Positions 8,146-15,994 are shown, counted from the first letter of the stretch. The stretch: DNA of 20,923 nucleotides from Bacteroidales bacterium (GCA_016926235.1 JAFGOZ010000459.1:1-20923), one strand, 5' to 3'. The notes: generated by a model from the sequence alone, not told the origin. Program-made: numbers and translations.

Positions 8146-9102
8146 CTAGATCTTTTTATCAACAATAAATTGTTGTCTATTCCTTGTCTGATCAAGAGTT
8201 CTCCATAAATACTCCCCGATAATTCCCAACATAATCATTTGTATTCCAAAAAGGACTAGCATAATGATCATAAGAGGAGCCCAGCCTTTAAATGGTACAT
8301 TTCCGGCCAGGCGTGCAATAAATACCACCAGGGCATATATAAAACCAGCAAGTGAAATGACGATGCCTAAAAACGTCATAGCTCTTAAAGGGAGATAGGA
8401 GTAACTTAAGATACCATCTATCAGATATTTTATTTTTTTCGAAATCGTCCACTTTGATTTCCCTGAAACCCTCTTTGCCCTTTTGTATGTAATAAATTTT
8501 ATATTGAACCCTGCCCATAATATCTGTCCCTGAATAAATGGGTTCTTCTCATTATTAGTTATTATGTTATCCCTCACCTTAGAACTAATAAGGAAAAAAT
8601 CAAATCCACCCTGGGGCATATTAGGAAAACTAAATTTTTTAATGATCGAATAAAATATTTTAGATGTAATTGATCTCATTACCGATTCATCACGTGCTAC
8701 CCTGGTTGCTATTACTGTCTCATATCCATCCACAAAATAATGTTCCAGCATTTGATTTATCAGTTCGGGAGGATCTTGCAAATCAGCAGAAATACTAACT
8801 ATACACTTGCCTCTTGCATAATTATAACCTGCAATAATAGCTGAAACTTGTCCAAAATTTCGACTCAGTTTAATAATATTGACAAGATCAGGATATTCAT
8901 TTTTTATACTGATTAACTCTAATAATGATTTATCCTTTGAACCATCATCAATAAAAAGGATCTCTGCTACTTTATCAGGATTCTTTTCAATAACTTTTTC
9001 GCGAAGGGTATTGAAAGTATTGGTAATAAGACCTTCCTCGTTATATACAGCAACTATTATAGTATAATCAATAATTTGTCCAATATTAGAGATGTCTGTC
9101 AT
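8146..9102 (-). CDS. GtrB/ArnC-like polyprenyl-phosphate glycosyltransferase (GT2) with two C-terminal membrane helices
   Basis: The 318-residue GT2 enzyme transfers a sugar from a nucleotide donor to undecaprenyl phosphate at the inner face of the membrane. Family motifs in order are TIIVAVYNEE (residues 14-23), ILFIDDGSKD (48-57), LSRNFGQVSAIIAGYNYARG, the metal-binding SADLQDPPE block (Asp107, Asp110) and KRVSGKSKWT near 210. Two hydrophobic segments at about 240-262 and 275-300 (LMIIMLVLFGIQMIMLGIIGEYLW) match the C-terminal anchors of the GtrB/DPM-like group. It starts 7 bp after the SDR gene ends, so aminotransferase, SDR and this transferase form one transcription unit. A lipid-linked sugar made here could feed the GT-C fusion encoded just downstream, which is inference from context. 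The sugar is unknown. Confidence 0.88.
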   Translation of the reverse strand: MTDISNIGQIIDYTIIVAVYNEEGLITNTFNTLREKVIEKNPDKVAEILFIDDGSKDKSLLELISIKNEYPDLVNIIKLSRNFGQVSAIIAGYNYARGKCIVSISADLQDPPELINQMLEHYFVDGYETVIATRVARDESVMRSITSKIFYSIIKKFSFPNMPQGGFDFFLISSKVRDNIITNNEKNPFIQGQILWAGFNIKFITYKRAKRVSGKSKWTISKKIKYLIDGILSYSYLPLRAMTFLGIVISLAGFIYALVVFIARLAGNVPFKGWAPLMIIMLVLFGIQMIMLGIIGEYLWRTLDQTRNRQQFIVDKKI

Positions 9103-9109
9103 AGTAAAA

Positions 9110-10138
9110 TTATAATATTTTACCCTTATACTCCAGTTCTTTTAACCTGATATTCCATTCCATAAGTGACTTATACCATTGTAAAGTAAAACAAGTAGGA
9201 TCGTCAGGATCGACAATACCTTTTTCCAGCGCTTGCTTAATTTCTACAATTCCTTCATGAATAAGGGTTTTTGGTTGATAGCCAAGTACATTTTTTATCT
9301 TATCAAAATTTAAATTATAAGTTCTTGTATCCGGATCATCAGGTATATTATGAATAGCAACATTTGGAATTACGTCAATAACATACTGTGCCAATTGCTT
9401 AATCTGTACATTCTGGCTGGTACTCCCCACATTAAAAATTTCCCCGGCCACTTTCTCCGCAGGAGCATTTAATCCAAGAATAAAAGCCTGAACAACATCA
9501 TTAACATGTACAAATGGCCTCCATTGCTTACCTCCACCCATTACATATATCAGCCGGTTTTTCCAGGCCCTCATCGTCATAATATTTATCGCCAAATCAA
9601 AGCGCATCCGTGGGGCTAACCCAAAAATTGTTGCATTACGAAACAAGACAACTTCAAAACTATTATCAGCAATTTTTAGCAGATCCTTTTCAACATCAAC
9701 CTTGCATTTTGCATATTGTGTTTGTGGATAAAGCTCGTCTTCTTCAGTTAGAGATGTCTTTTTGCCATTTCCATATACGCTGGCTGAACTTGAATAAAGA
9801 TATCTTTTAACACCATTGTCTTTGGCAGCTTTTGCTATTCTCATAGCACCTTTATGATTAATATCAATAGTAAGTTCAGGATTGATTTCAGCAGAGGCGT
9901 CATTACTTAAACCTGCCAGGTCTATTACAATATCAACATCCTTTAAAAAAGCAGTATCACAATATCTTATATCCTCTTTAAATACTTCAAAGTCAGGATT
10001 ATCTTTAAGTGATTTTACTTTATTAATTCCAAAAAAATATCTGTCAAGTGCAATAACTTTGTGCCCCTCGGCCAGCAGTTTTTCGCATAATGGAACCCCT
10101 ACGTATCCACCTGCTCCGGTTACTAATATCTTTTTCAT
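9110..10138 (-). CDS. NAD(P)-dependent epimerase/dehydratase of the extended SDR family
   Basis: A 342-residue nucleotide-sugar modifying enzyme. It opens with the Rossmann motif MKKILVTGAGGYVGVPL (GxxGxxG at 8-14). Asp32 after the second strand (IALDRY) favours NAD(H). The catalytic set is present: the serine region SSSASVYG (116-123) and the YxxxK pair Tyr142/Lys146 in QYAKCK. The RPFVHVNDVV segment is typical of sugar epimerase/dehydratases, as is the GEIFNVGS segment. Reactions in this family include 4-epimerisation, 4,6-dehydration and 4-keto reduction; the sequence does not tell me which. It sits 6 bp after the DegT-type aminotransferase and 7 bp before the GtrB-like transferase. A keto-sugar step next to the aminotransferase is the likely role. 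Confidence 0.88.
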   Translation of the reverse strand: MKKILVTGAGGYVGVPLCEKLLAEGHKVIALDRYFFGINKVKSLKDNPDFEVFKEDIRYCDTAFLKDVDIVIDLAGLSNDASAEINPELTIDINHKGAMRIAKAAKDNGVKRYLYSSSASVYGNGKKTSLTEEDELYPQTQYAKCKVDVEKDLLKIADNSFEVVLFRNATIFGLAPRMRFDLAINIMTMRAWKNRLIYVMGGGKQWRPFVHVNDVVQAFILGLNAPAEKVAGEIFNVGSTSQNVQIKQLAQYVIDVIPNVAIHNIPDDPDTRTYNLNFDKIKNVLGYQPKTLIHEGIVEIKQALEKGIVDPDDPTCFTLQWYKSLMEWNIRLKELEYKGKIL

Positions 10139-10144
10139 GTATTA

Positions 10145-11263
10145 TTAATTAAAATAATTTTCAACAGTAGTAAATAAATAATTCAGCTCAGAATCACTCA
10201 TTTCAGTGTGAATGGGCAAAGATACTATTTTTTCTTTTATAGAATTTGTGAAATCCAGATTTAGTTCTTTGAACTTATTCTTATACAAAGTAAGCCCATG
10301 CACGGCTGTATAATATCTTCGTACAGCAATATCATTTTTATTCATATAGTCAACAAATGCTGTGGCATCCTCATTAAGGATTATAGGGAAGTAGAGATAA
10401 GGACAAAAAACCTTCTCAGATACTTTCATGAGTTTTATTTTCCCTTTATTTTCAAGACCTGAAAAGAATTTCCTGTATTCTTCTATATTCTTCTTCCTCA
10501 GGCTCAATATGTAATCAATTTTCTCCAGGTTTTTTATACCAACTATGGCTGAAATCTCCTGCATTTTTGAGTTTAATCCGGCAATATCAATATCTCCGCG
10601 AACTTTCTCGTACTGTCCAAATTCCCTTATTCTGCTCATATATTCATGAACTTCATCATTATCGGTTAAAGCTGCACCTCCCTCCATTGAATTGTATATT
10701 TTGGTCGCGTGAAAACTATATATTTCAGAATATCCGTAATGGGCAGGAAATTTATTCTTATAGGTTGCACCAAATGCAGGGGCATTATCAAATAGTAATA
10801 TCAAATTATTCTTTTTGGCAAAATCTCCAAGCTTTTCAATATTTGGCAGGTTCCCATAAACCCCAACCGCAATGATCATTTTAATAGTACTGTCTGCTTT
10901 AAGTTTGGTTGGATCCAGAGTAAGCGTTTCATCAACATCGCAAAATACCGGTCTCAAATTATTCATTACAACGGCATTGATCGTTCCGGAAAAAGTAAAT
11001 GAAGGAACTAAAACTTCAAAAGAATCATATATTCCATAGCCAAGTACCGTCTTCCATGCCTGTATTAAACTAAATAAAGCCAGCTCTCCATTACAAAATG
11101 CCAGAGGCGTTTTTGCCGAACCAAAGTATTCCTGAAGTTTTTCCTCATATTTTCTAACATGTTTTGAGTAATTTGTAACCATTCCTGTTGAAAGGCACTC
11201 CTGAAAATCCGCTTTAATTTCTTCAATATCCGGAAGAAAAGGTTTAACAATATTAATTTTCAT
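10145..11263 (-). CDS. DegT/DnrJ/EryC1/StrS PLP-dependent sugar aminotransferase
   Basis: The 372-residue PLP enzyme converts a keto-sugar nucleotide to an amino sugar, normally using glutamate as donor. Landmarks are KPFLPDIEE at the N-terminus, the substrate loop VPSFTFSGTINAV (86-98), the cofactor aspartate in LLFDNAPAFGA (Asp159) and the internal-aldimine lysine in SFHATKIYNSMEGG (Lys188). The final third carries the usual YLYFPII and LPIHTEMSD motifs. All key residues are present and the length is normal. It is the first gene of a three-gene minus-strand unit with the SDR and the GtrB-like transferase. VioA/FdtB/WecE-like enzymes are the closest functional analogues I recognise, so a 3- or 4-amino-deoxy sugar is expected. 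The product would be the natural substrate for the NeuD-type acyltransferase encoded 1.2 kb upstream. Confidence 0.9.
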   Translation of the reverse strand: MKINIVKPFLPDIEEIKADFQECLSTGMVTNYSKHVRKYEEKLQEYFGSAKTPLAFCNGELALFSLIQAWKTVLGYGIYDSFEVLVPSFTFSGTINAVVMNNLRPVFCDVDETLTLDPTKLKADSTIKMIIAVGVYGNLPNIEKLGDFAKKNNLILLFDNAPAFGATYKNKFPAHYGYSEIYSFHATKIYNSMEGGAALTDNDEVHEYMSRIREFGQYEKVRGDIDIAGLNSKMQEISAIVGIKNLEKIDYILSLRKKNIEEYRKFFSGLENKGKIKLMKVSEKVFCPYLYFPIILNEDATAFVDYMNKNDIAVRRYYTAVHGLTLYKNKFKELNLDFTNSIKEKIVSLPIHTEMSDSELNYLFTTVENYFN

Positions 11264-11567
11264 TTCTTGTTATTCTATTGTTTTCAAAATAAGTAGCTTC
11301 TCGCAGTGAATTAGTTTTACATGGAGAAGTTTAAGGCTATAAAAGTAATTCTTTTTTTCAAATGGCATTATACCTGATGAAGCAATAGAGAATATTTAAA
11401 TGAACCCAAATATATTTTACCATATAGGGGTGTTTTTATTTATAAATGACTTGAAAAATGCTTGCATATATAGAAATATATAACCAATATTGCATTTGTT
11501 CATATAGTTTTTCCCGGAGACATAAAACGAGGTTTTAAATAAAATAATATTTTCTAGTACATAAAAT
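11264..11567. promoter_or_regulatory. 304-bp divergent intergenic region between the aminotransferase and methyltransferase genes
   Basis: This gap must hold the promoters for both the leftward sugar genes and the rightward methyltransferase. On the minus strand, 11407-11414 reads TATATTTG, matching the TAnnTTTG -7 consensus, but I see no TTTG at the expected distance, and it would leave a 5' leader of about 140 bases. No good plus-strand match is visible. The region is very AT-rich with no ORF, RNA gene or strong repeat that I can support. Confidence 0.35.
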
Positions 11568-12389
11568 ATGAAGTGTTTAATATGTAATTCTGAAAGCAGG
11601 TATTCCTTTACAAAAAAATTTATAGAACCTCCATATGACCAATTCATGCGGGAGATTGGTGATGTAAATTATTATAAATGTACAAATTGCGGCTTTGTTT
11701 TATCAAAAACACATAGTGAATTAGATAAAGAAAAATGGGAGAATTTAAATTATTTAGTGCATCACTATAATGAAAATCCCGAAAATGAGAAAATGGGAAA
11801 TCAACCACCGTATATTGATCAGGCAATGATGATGCATGTTCTTGGCAGGAATGGAATTATAGATATTGATAATATGCTTGATTATGCTGCAGGATATGGT
11901 TCCCTGAGTTTAATACTTTCAAAATACTTAAACATTACATTACCAATATTTGATCATTATGTGAATAAGGGGGAACAACATCCTTATGTACCAGTGAACC
12001 AGCTGTCTAAATACAAAACAGTTATAAATAGCGCAATGTTTGAACATATAATAACCAGGGATGATCTGGAATATGTAAATAATTTGGTCGATACAGATGG
12101 TTGCTTGATATTACATACAGTAATCTGTGAAAATGTACCTGAAGATCCCAATTGGTTTTATTTTCGCCCTCCTGTTCACACAGCATTTCATACAAATAAG
12201 AGCATGGAAGTATTGATGAAACAATGGGGTTATAAATCATCCATTTATTGTCTGAAAGCAAGATGCTGGGTGCTTTTAAGGAAAAAAATTGATACCTATA
12301 CTGAAGCCATAAGGTCTATCAACCAGGAATTTCAAACGGATTACCTATATTATAAAAATGGGTTTGTAGATTATTGGAAAGGATTTTAA
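11568..12389 (+). CDS. SAM-dependent methyltransferase with N-terminal zinc-binding motif (sugar methyltransferase-like)
   Basis: A 273-residue class I methyltransferase. The N-terminus carries two CxxC pairs (Cys3/Cys6 in MKCLICNSES and Cys38/Cys41 in YYKCTNCGF), forming a probable zinc ribbon as in many sugar C- and O-methyltransferases. The SAM-binding motif I is LDYAAGYGS (104-112), and SAMFEHI around residue 153 resembles the later fold motif. The C-terminal part (to FVDYWKGF) is not recognised. It is the only plus-strand gene between 107 and 18,566, and it lies between the acylation unit and the amino-sugar unit. A role in methylating a sugar of the same glycan is likely but inferred. 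It is more AT-rich than its neighbours in appearance, which may point to separate acquisition. A small-molecule methyltransferase outside the glycan pathway is the alternative. Confidence 0.75.
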   Translation: MKCLICNSESRYSFTKKFIEPPYDQFMREIGDVNYYKCTNCGFVLSKTHSELDKEKWENLNYLVHHYNENPENEKMGNQPPYIDQAMMMHVLGRNGIIDIDNMLDYAAGYGSLSLILSKYLNITLPIFDHYVNKGEQHPYVPVNQLSKYKTVINSAMFEHIITRDDLEYVNNLVDTDGCLILHTVICENVPEDPNWFYFRPPVHTAFHTNKSMEVLMKQWGYKSSIYCLKARCWVLLRKKIDTYTEAIRSINQEFQTDYLYYKNGFVDYWKGF

Positions 12390-12400
12390 AATAATATCGT

Positions 12401-12415
12401 GGTATTAGCAATACC
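12401..12415. terminator. Weak hairpin in the convergent gap
   Basis: GGTATT pairs with AATACC around a 3-base loop, between the convergent methyltransferase stop (12389) and acyltransferase stop (12485). The T-rich side is on the minus strand (downstream of the acyltransferase), but the tract is broken. The only other structure in this 95-bp gap is a 5-bp hairpin at 12463-12480. Either could assist termination, but neither is a textbook terminator. Confidence 0.25.
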
Positions 12416-12484
12416 CATTAATGTCAATCCTTTCAAGTGAATTAAACAAGTGCAACCAAATTCATGCACTGCAAAGCATGTATA

Positions 12485-13612
12485 TCATTCTCGTATTATT
12501 GTATCGTCCTCTACATCTTTAAAAACATTCACTCCATTATTTATAATAACGTTTTCACCTATTGTCACTTTAAAAAATACAGTTGCGCCCATGCCAATGA
12601 TGGAATTGCTCTTTACAGTGACATTACCTGCTATTACAGAATTGGGAGCTATATGCACGTTATCAAACAAAACAGAGTCGTGACAAACATTTGAATTTGT
12701 ATTAATTACACAATTGTTTCCAATAACAGCAGCGCTTCCGATAATTGCACCGGCAAATACATGATTACCTTCACCCATAACTACGGATGGCTCAATAGAA
12801 GCTTTCGGATGAATAATATTAGGTATATAAAAGCCCAGTCTTTTTAACTTATTAAACACTTGTTCTCTTAGTTTCAAATTCATCCTTACACCAACCCCTG
12901 CAATAGCGTTTATTGCAAAAGGCACACCCTGCCTGAGTATCTTTTTCAGGTCTTCTTCAGAGTCACTGCAAATTACCGGGATATCAAGAATTTTTGTGCC
13001 AATTAAGTCCAAATTACCATCTGCCACACCAATAATTTCAAATGTATTCATTTGTTTTAATACATCAATACACATCTTTGCATGGCCCCCACCGCCTATA
13101 ATAATTATTTTTTGTGATCCTGAAGATTTTAAAGTTACTTCTGAAGTACCCTTTGCCTCTTTTTTCTTCGATTTGGACAAGTAATCGAGTACATCCTCCT
13201 TCTTTACAAGGCTCAGATATTTAAACACATCCGGTTTAATATTGTGCTTTTCGATTAATTGCAATGCAGGTTTCGAAAATTTGGATTCACTGATATCTGT
13301 TTTTTCATTCGTCTCTTTTTGTGATTTGCTCTCAGATGCACTCTTCTTAAAAAAATCCTTTGGTAACACGCTTTCTTTCGAAATTACACCAATCAGGTCT
13401 CCTACCTTCAATTCTGTATTCTCAGCATGCTCAAAGAAAATGTATCCACTCCCCGGGCTCTCAATATCAAAGGTGTTTTTTGATGATTCAATGCTGAATA
13501 AAATATCATTTTCGTCTACAAGCTGACCATTCTCAACAAATATATTGCATAGTTTATATGTATCATCACTAACTGATTCTTTTGGCAGATATATTTTAAT
13601 TAAATCATTCAT
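12485..13612 (-). CDS. Lipoyl domain + E3/E1-binding domain + NeuD/PglD-type sugar acyltransferase fusion
   Basis: A 375-residue protein with an unusual domain order. Residues ~3-78 form a biotinyl/lipoyl-type domain. The hairpin reads FSIESSKNTFDIESP, with Lys45 at the modifiable position; its flanks (ESSKNT) resemble lipoyl (DKA) rather than biotinyl (MKM) sites. After a charged Lys/Ser/Glu linker (79-111), residues ~112-147 resemble a peripheral subunit-binding domain (SKPALQLIEKHNIKP...KKEDVLDYL), although its usual glycine loop is shortened. After a second linker, residues 168-375 form a NeuD/PglD-type acyltransferase. This has a Rossmann start with IIIGGGGHAKM (170-180) and hexapeptide left-handed beta-helix repeats from ~268. 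The expected catalytic His311 is in NVCHDSVLFDNVHI. An E2 protein would carry a chloramphenicol-acetyltransferase-like domain here instead. Its ATG overlaps the E1 gene by 8 bp (ATGAATGA), so the two are translationally coupled. It probably takes an acyl group from E1 on Lys45 and passes it to an amino sugar; this is inference. Confidence 0.85.
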   Translation of the reverse strand: MNDLIKIYLPKESVSDDTYKLCNIFVENGQLVDENDILFSIESSKNTFDIESPGSGYIFFEHAENTELKVGDLIGVISKESVLPKDFFKKSASESKSQKETNEKTDISESKFSKPALQLIEKHNIKPDVFKYLSLVKKEDVLDYLSKSKKKEAKGTSEVTLKSSGSQKIIIIGGGGHAKMCIDVLKQMNTFEIIGVADGNLDLIGTKILDIPVICSDSEEDLKKILRQGVPFAINAIAGVGVRMNLKLREQVFNKLKRLGFYIPNIIHPKASIEPSVVMGEGNHVFAGAIIGSAAVIGNNCVINTNSNVCHDSVLFDNVHIAPNSVIAGNVTVKSNSIIGMGATVFFKVTIGENVIINNGVNVFKDVEDDTIIRE

Positions 13613-15536
13613 TATTAATTTCTATTAAAGCGTTTGTAATTGTTTCTTTATTTGGTAATACTTTCATCTCAAGTATACCCGAAGACGGAATTATAGAATT
13701 ATAACCCAGCCTTTTCACTTTATCTAATTGTACCCCTTGTTCCGATAATTGTGCCAGTACTTCACTACTCAGAGAACTGATGCTCGGCCCTTCTTCAACA
13801 ATAAGAATTTTTTTTGTAACAGATACTGATTCAACTACAGGCATAATATTTATTGGATTGATAAGGGAGGGGCAAATCACTTCACATAGAATTTCTTCTT
13901 CGTAAAATATTTTTTCCACTACTTCTTCAACCTCATCTAATATGCCACCATAACAAAAAATTGTAATATCCGGCTTATTATTTTCCGGACATATCTTCAC
14001 TGTCGGAAATAACTCATCAGAAAATTGTACAGTATATCCCACAATGTCATTCGTTTTTAAATACCTTGTATACAATATCTTGTTTTCAATCACCAATACC
14101 GGATTCTCAATGGTTTCATAAATCCTGTTGTAAATCAATTCAGGAGAAACCCTGATATTAAGAGCAATCATCTTCAATCCCGGTATACCCAGAAAGTATT
14201 TTTCAATGGATTGACTATGTGTTGGGCCATATCCCCTCTTCCCTCCCATCGGAGTTCTTATAACCAGAGGTACATTTACCTGCTTGTTATACATCCGGTG
14301 AAATTTAGCCGCATGATTGATAATCTGGTCAAAGCATAAACTAAGAAAATCACCAAACATGATCTCAACTATTGGGAGATAACCTCCAAGAGCCAGACCC
14401 GTGCCAATACCAGTGATTGAAGCTTCGCTAATAGGAGTGTTCCTAACCCTTCCAGGAAACATTGTACTCAAATCCCTGGATACTTTAAAGGCCCCTCCGT
14501 ATATATCCTCAATATCTTCTCCTATCAGTACCATATTCGGATGCTTTTCAAATAACTGCTTGAAGGTATTATTTATAATGTTCACAATCCTGTTTTCCCG
14601 GAAATCTAATTTAGTCCACTTGATATCATCAGAACTAATGTGGGGATCTTCATCTAAAATATCAGGAACTTGTGCTTTCTCAGCCAAATCCACAGCTTTA
14701 TTTATAGCTTCATCAATCTCCTTAAGCCATTTCTTCACATCAGGATCGTTCCCCCCAATGATAATATTTAACGGATCTTTCTCTTCATGCTTTTTCACAT
14801 AGGCTTCATCCCTGTTATCATCACCTTTTGAATGCGCTTTAAGCCTGAATGTTTCAACTTCAAGCAAGGCAGGAGATTGATTTCTTCTAACATAACCTAT
14901 TGAACTTTTGGCATCGTCAATCAGCTTTTCCCATTGCCATGTATTTGATTTTGCGTATTCAATACCAAATGCTGCAGCCCGGTCTTTAATACTCCCCGAC
15001 AGGGTCTGGTCGATAGAAGTTGATTGAGCGATCTTATTGTTTTCAACCACGATTAACAGTGGCAAGCCCCATTTTGAAGCAATATTCATCGTTTCATATA
15101 TTATTCCCTCTCCAAAAGTGCCATCGCCAATAAAAGCAACACAAATATTTTGAGAATTATTCAGCTTCATCGCAAAAGACCTGCCTGCGCTCACTGGCAT
15201 CATCCCTCCCTGTATCCCGTTTGAATAAAAAGAATCTGCATAAATATGTTGCGATCCCCCAATGCCACCACATACACCTGTAGATTTACCCATTATTTCG
15301 GCAATCAATCCATTAATATCCCCCGTTTTAGCAATATAGTGTCCATGTCCCCTGTGATTTGAAAAAACGACATCCCCCTCTGATAACGAATCTATTACTG
15401 CAACCCCACACCATTCTTCACCAATGCATGTATGAATTGTACCAAATAATTTCCCCTCAGAAAAGAGAGTCAGAAGTTTTTCTTCCACCCTTCTAATGGT
15501 CAGTGCTTTTTTTATCCGGGCTTTATCATCCATCAA
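13605..15536 (-). CDS. Thiamine-diphosphate 2-oxoacid dehydrogenase E1, alpha and beta fused in one chain
   Basis: The 643-residue protein contains both halves of an alpha2beta2-type E1 (pyruvate, branched-chain or acetoin dehydrogenase class), which decarboxylates a 2-oxoacid and reductively acylates a lipoyl arm. Alpha half (~1-300): SNHRGHGHYIAK (59-70), and the ThDP/Mg motif from Gly137-Asp138-Gly139 (GDGTFGEG) to Asn166-Asn167 (VVENNKIAQST). Beta half (~310-643): VLIGEDIEDIYGGAF, the catalytic-glutamate motif NTPISEASITGIGTGLAL (Glu371), GGKRGYGPTHSQSIEKYF (His440) and PGLKMIALN. All key residues look intact. The 2-oxoacid cannot be read from sequence. The next gene, overlapping by 8 bp, carries a lipoyl domain and PSBD-like domain but a sugar acyltransferase in place of an E2 core. 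No E3 gene is seen here. The start is 15536, or 15533 from the second ATG. Confidence 0.9.
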   Translation of the reverse strand: MMDDKARIKKALTIRRVEEKLLTLFSEGKLFGTIHTCIGEEWCGVAVIDSLSEGDVVFSNHRGHGHYIAKTGDINGLIAEIMGKSTGVCGGIGGSQHIYADSFYSNGIQGGMMPVSAGRSFAMKLNNSQNICVAFIGDGTFGEGIIYETMNIASKWGLPLLIVVENNKIAQSTSIDQTLSGSIKDRAAAFGIEYAKSNTWQWEKLIDDAKSSIGYVRRNQSPALLEVETFRLKAHSKGDDNRDEAYVKKHEEKDPLNIIIGGNDPDVKKWLKEIDEAINKAVDLAEKAQVPDILDEDPHISSDDIKWTKLDFRENRIVNIINNTFKQLFEKHPNMVLIGEDIEDIYGGAFKVSRDLSTMFPGRVRNTPISEASITGIGTGLALGGYLPIVEIMFGDFLSLCFDQIINHAAKFHRMYNKQVNVPLVIRTPMGGKRGYGPTHSQSIEKYFLGIPGLKMIALNIRVSPELIYNRIYETIENPVLVIENKILYTRYLKTNDIVGYTVQFSDELFPTVKICPENNKPDITIFCYGGILDEVEEVVEKIFYEEEILCEVICPSLINPINIMPVVESVSVTKKILIVEEGPSISSLSSEVLAQLSEQGVQLDKVKRLGYNSIIPSSGILEMKVLPNKETITNALIEINNE

Positions 15537-15680
15537 ATGATATCTTTTACTTTTGAAAGGTCATAAAGATAATAAAGAATAACTCTAGTATCTTTATAAA
15601 ATGGAATATTTTTAAATAGTATTGAATGAATGAAGAATGAAATAGAAATATACAAAGAGCCTACGTACATAGGGAAACGA

Positions 15681-15708
15681 AAAAACTCCGATGTAAACCG
15701 GAGTTTTT
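15681..15708. terminator. Rho-independent terminator, symmetrical, downstream of rpmH
   Basis: AAAAACTCCG (15681-15690) pairs perfectly with CGGAGTTTTT (15699-15708) around an 8-base loop. The minus-strand product has a GC core followed by a T run, as expected for ending transcription 64 bp after the rpmH stop. The A/T flanks make it bidirectional in form. It separates rpmH from the E1/acyltransferase unit. Nothing else stands out in the 235-bp gap 15537-15771. Confidence 0.8.
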
Positions 15709-15771
15709 CACTAATATTTTTTAAAAGTACTATTTAAAAGTATATTGCTTTTGCAGATAAATTACTTAGTA

Positions 15772-15930
15772 CTATCCTTTATGTCTTGATTCGTCAGATA
15801 CTGATAATCTTTTTCTGCCTTTTGCTCTTCTGGCAGCTAACACTTTACGACCTCCGGCAGTGGCCATTCTTTCTCTGAAACCGTGCTTATTCCTTCTTTT
15901 CCTATTTGATGGTTGAAATGTCCTTTTCAT
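15772..15930 (-). CDS. rpmH: 50S ribosomal protein L34
   Basis: A 52-residue, highly basic protein. It begins [20 protein letters not shown], the L34 signature, and continues [21 protein letters not shown] with a short C-terminal tail ([11 protein letters not shown]). L34 is a small component of the large ribosomal subunit. Its length is usual for the family or slightly longer because of the tail. A well-matched promoter lies just upstream (15964-15994) and a strong hairpin terminator downstream (15681-15708), so it can be transcribed alone. The common rnpA partner is not adjacent on this side; the next gene upstream is rsmG. Confidence 0.96.
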   Translation of the reverse strand: MKRTFQPSNRKRRNKHGFRERMATAGGRKVLAARRAKGRKRLSVSDESRHKG

Positions 15931-15963
15931 GACAATATATTTTTATACATTTTAAACAGGCTG

Positions 15964-15994
15964 CAAAAATACTATTTTTTTTATTTTGCACAAA
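15964..15994 (-). promoter_or_regulatory. Bacteroidota-type promoter of rpmH
   Basis: Read on the minus strand, TTTG (15994-15991) is followed after exactly 19 bases by TATTTTTG (15971-15964). This matches the TTTG-N19-TAnnTTTG consensus of the primary sigma factor in this phylum. The predicted transcript would start about 5-8 bases downstream, leaving a leader of roughly 25-30 bases before the rpmH ATG at 15930. It overlaps the 76-bp gap after rsmG. Confidence 0.72.

Noticed and set aside
11417..11647. Minus-strand ORF of 76 codons in the divergent gap
   Set aside because: It overlaps the start of the methyltransferase, has low-complexity AT-driven composition and no recognisable motif.
12485..12730. 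Biotin carboxyl-carrier function for the fusion protein's N-terminal domain
   Set aside because: The modifiable site reads ESSKNT and not the MKM context of biotinyl domains, and no carboxylase gene is nearby. These bases also encode the C-terminal beta-helix, since the lipoyl domain lies at the 13,370-13,612 end.
13242..14802. Plus-strand ORFs of 94 and 133 codons opposite the E1 and acyltransferase genes
   Set aside because: They are shadows of conserved coding sequence on the other strand with no domain signal.
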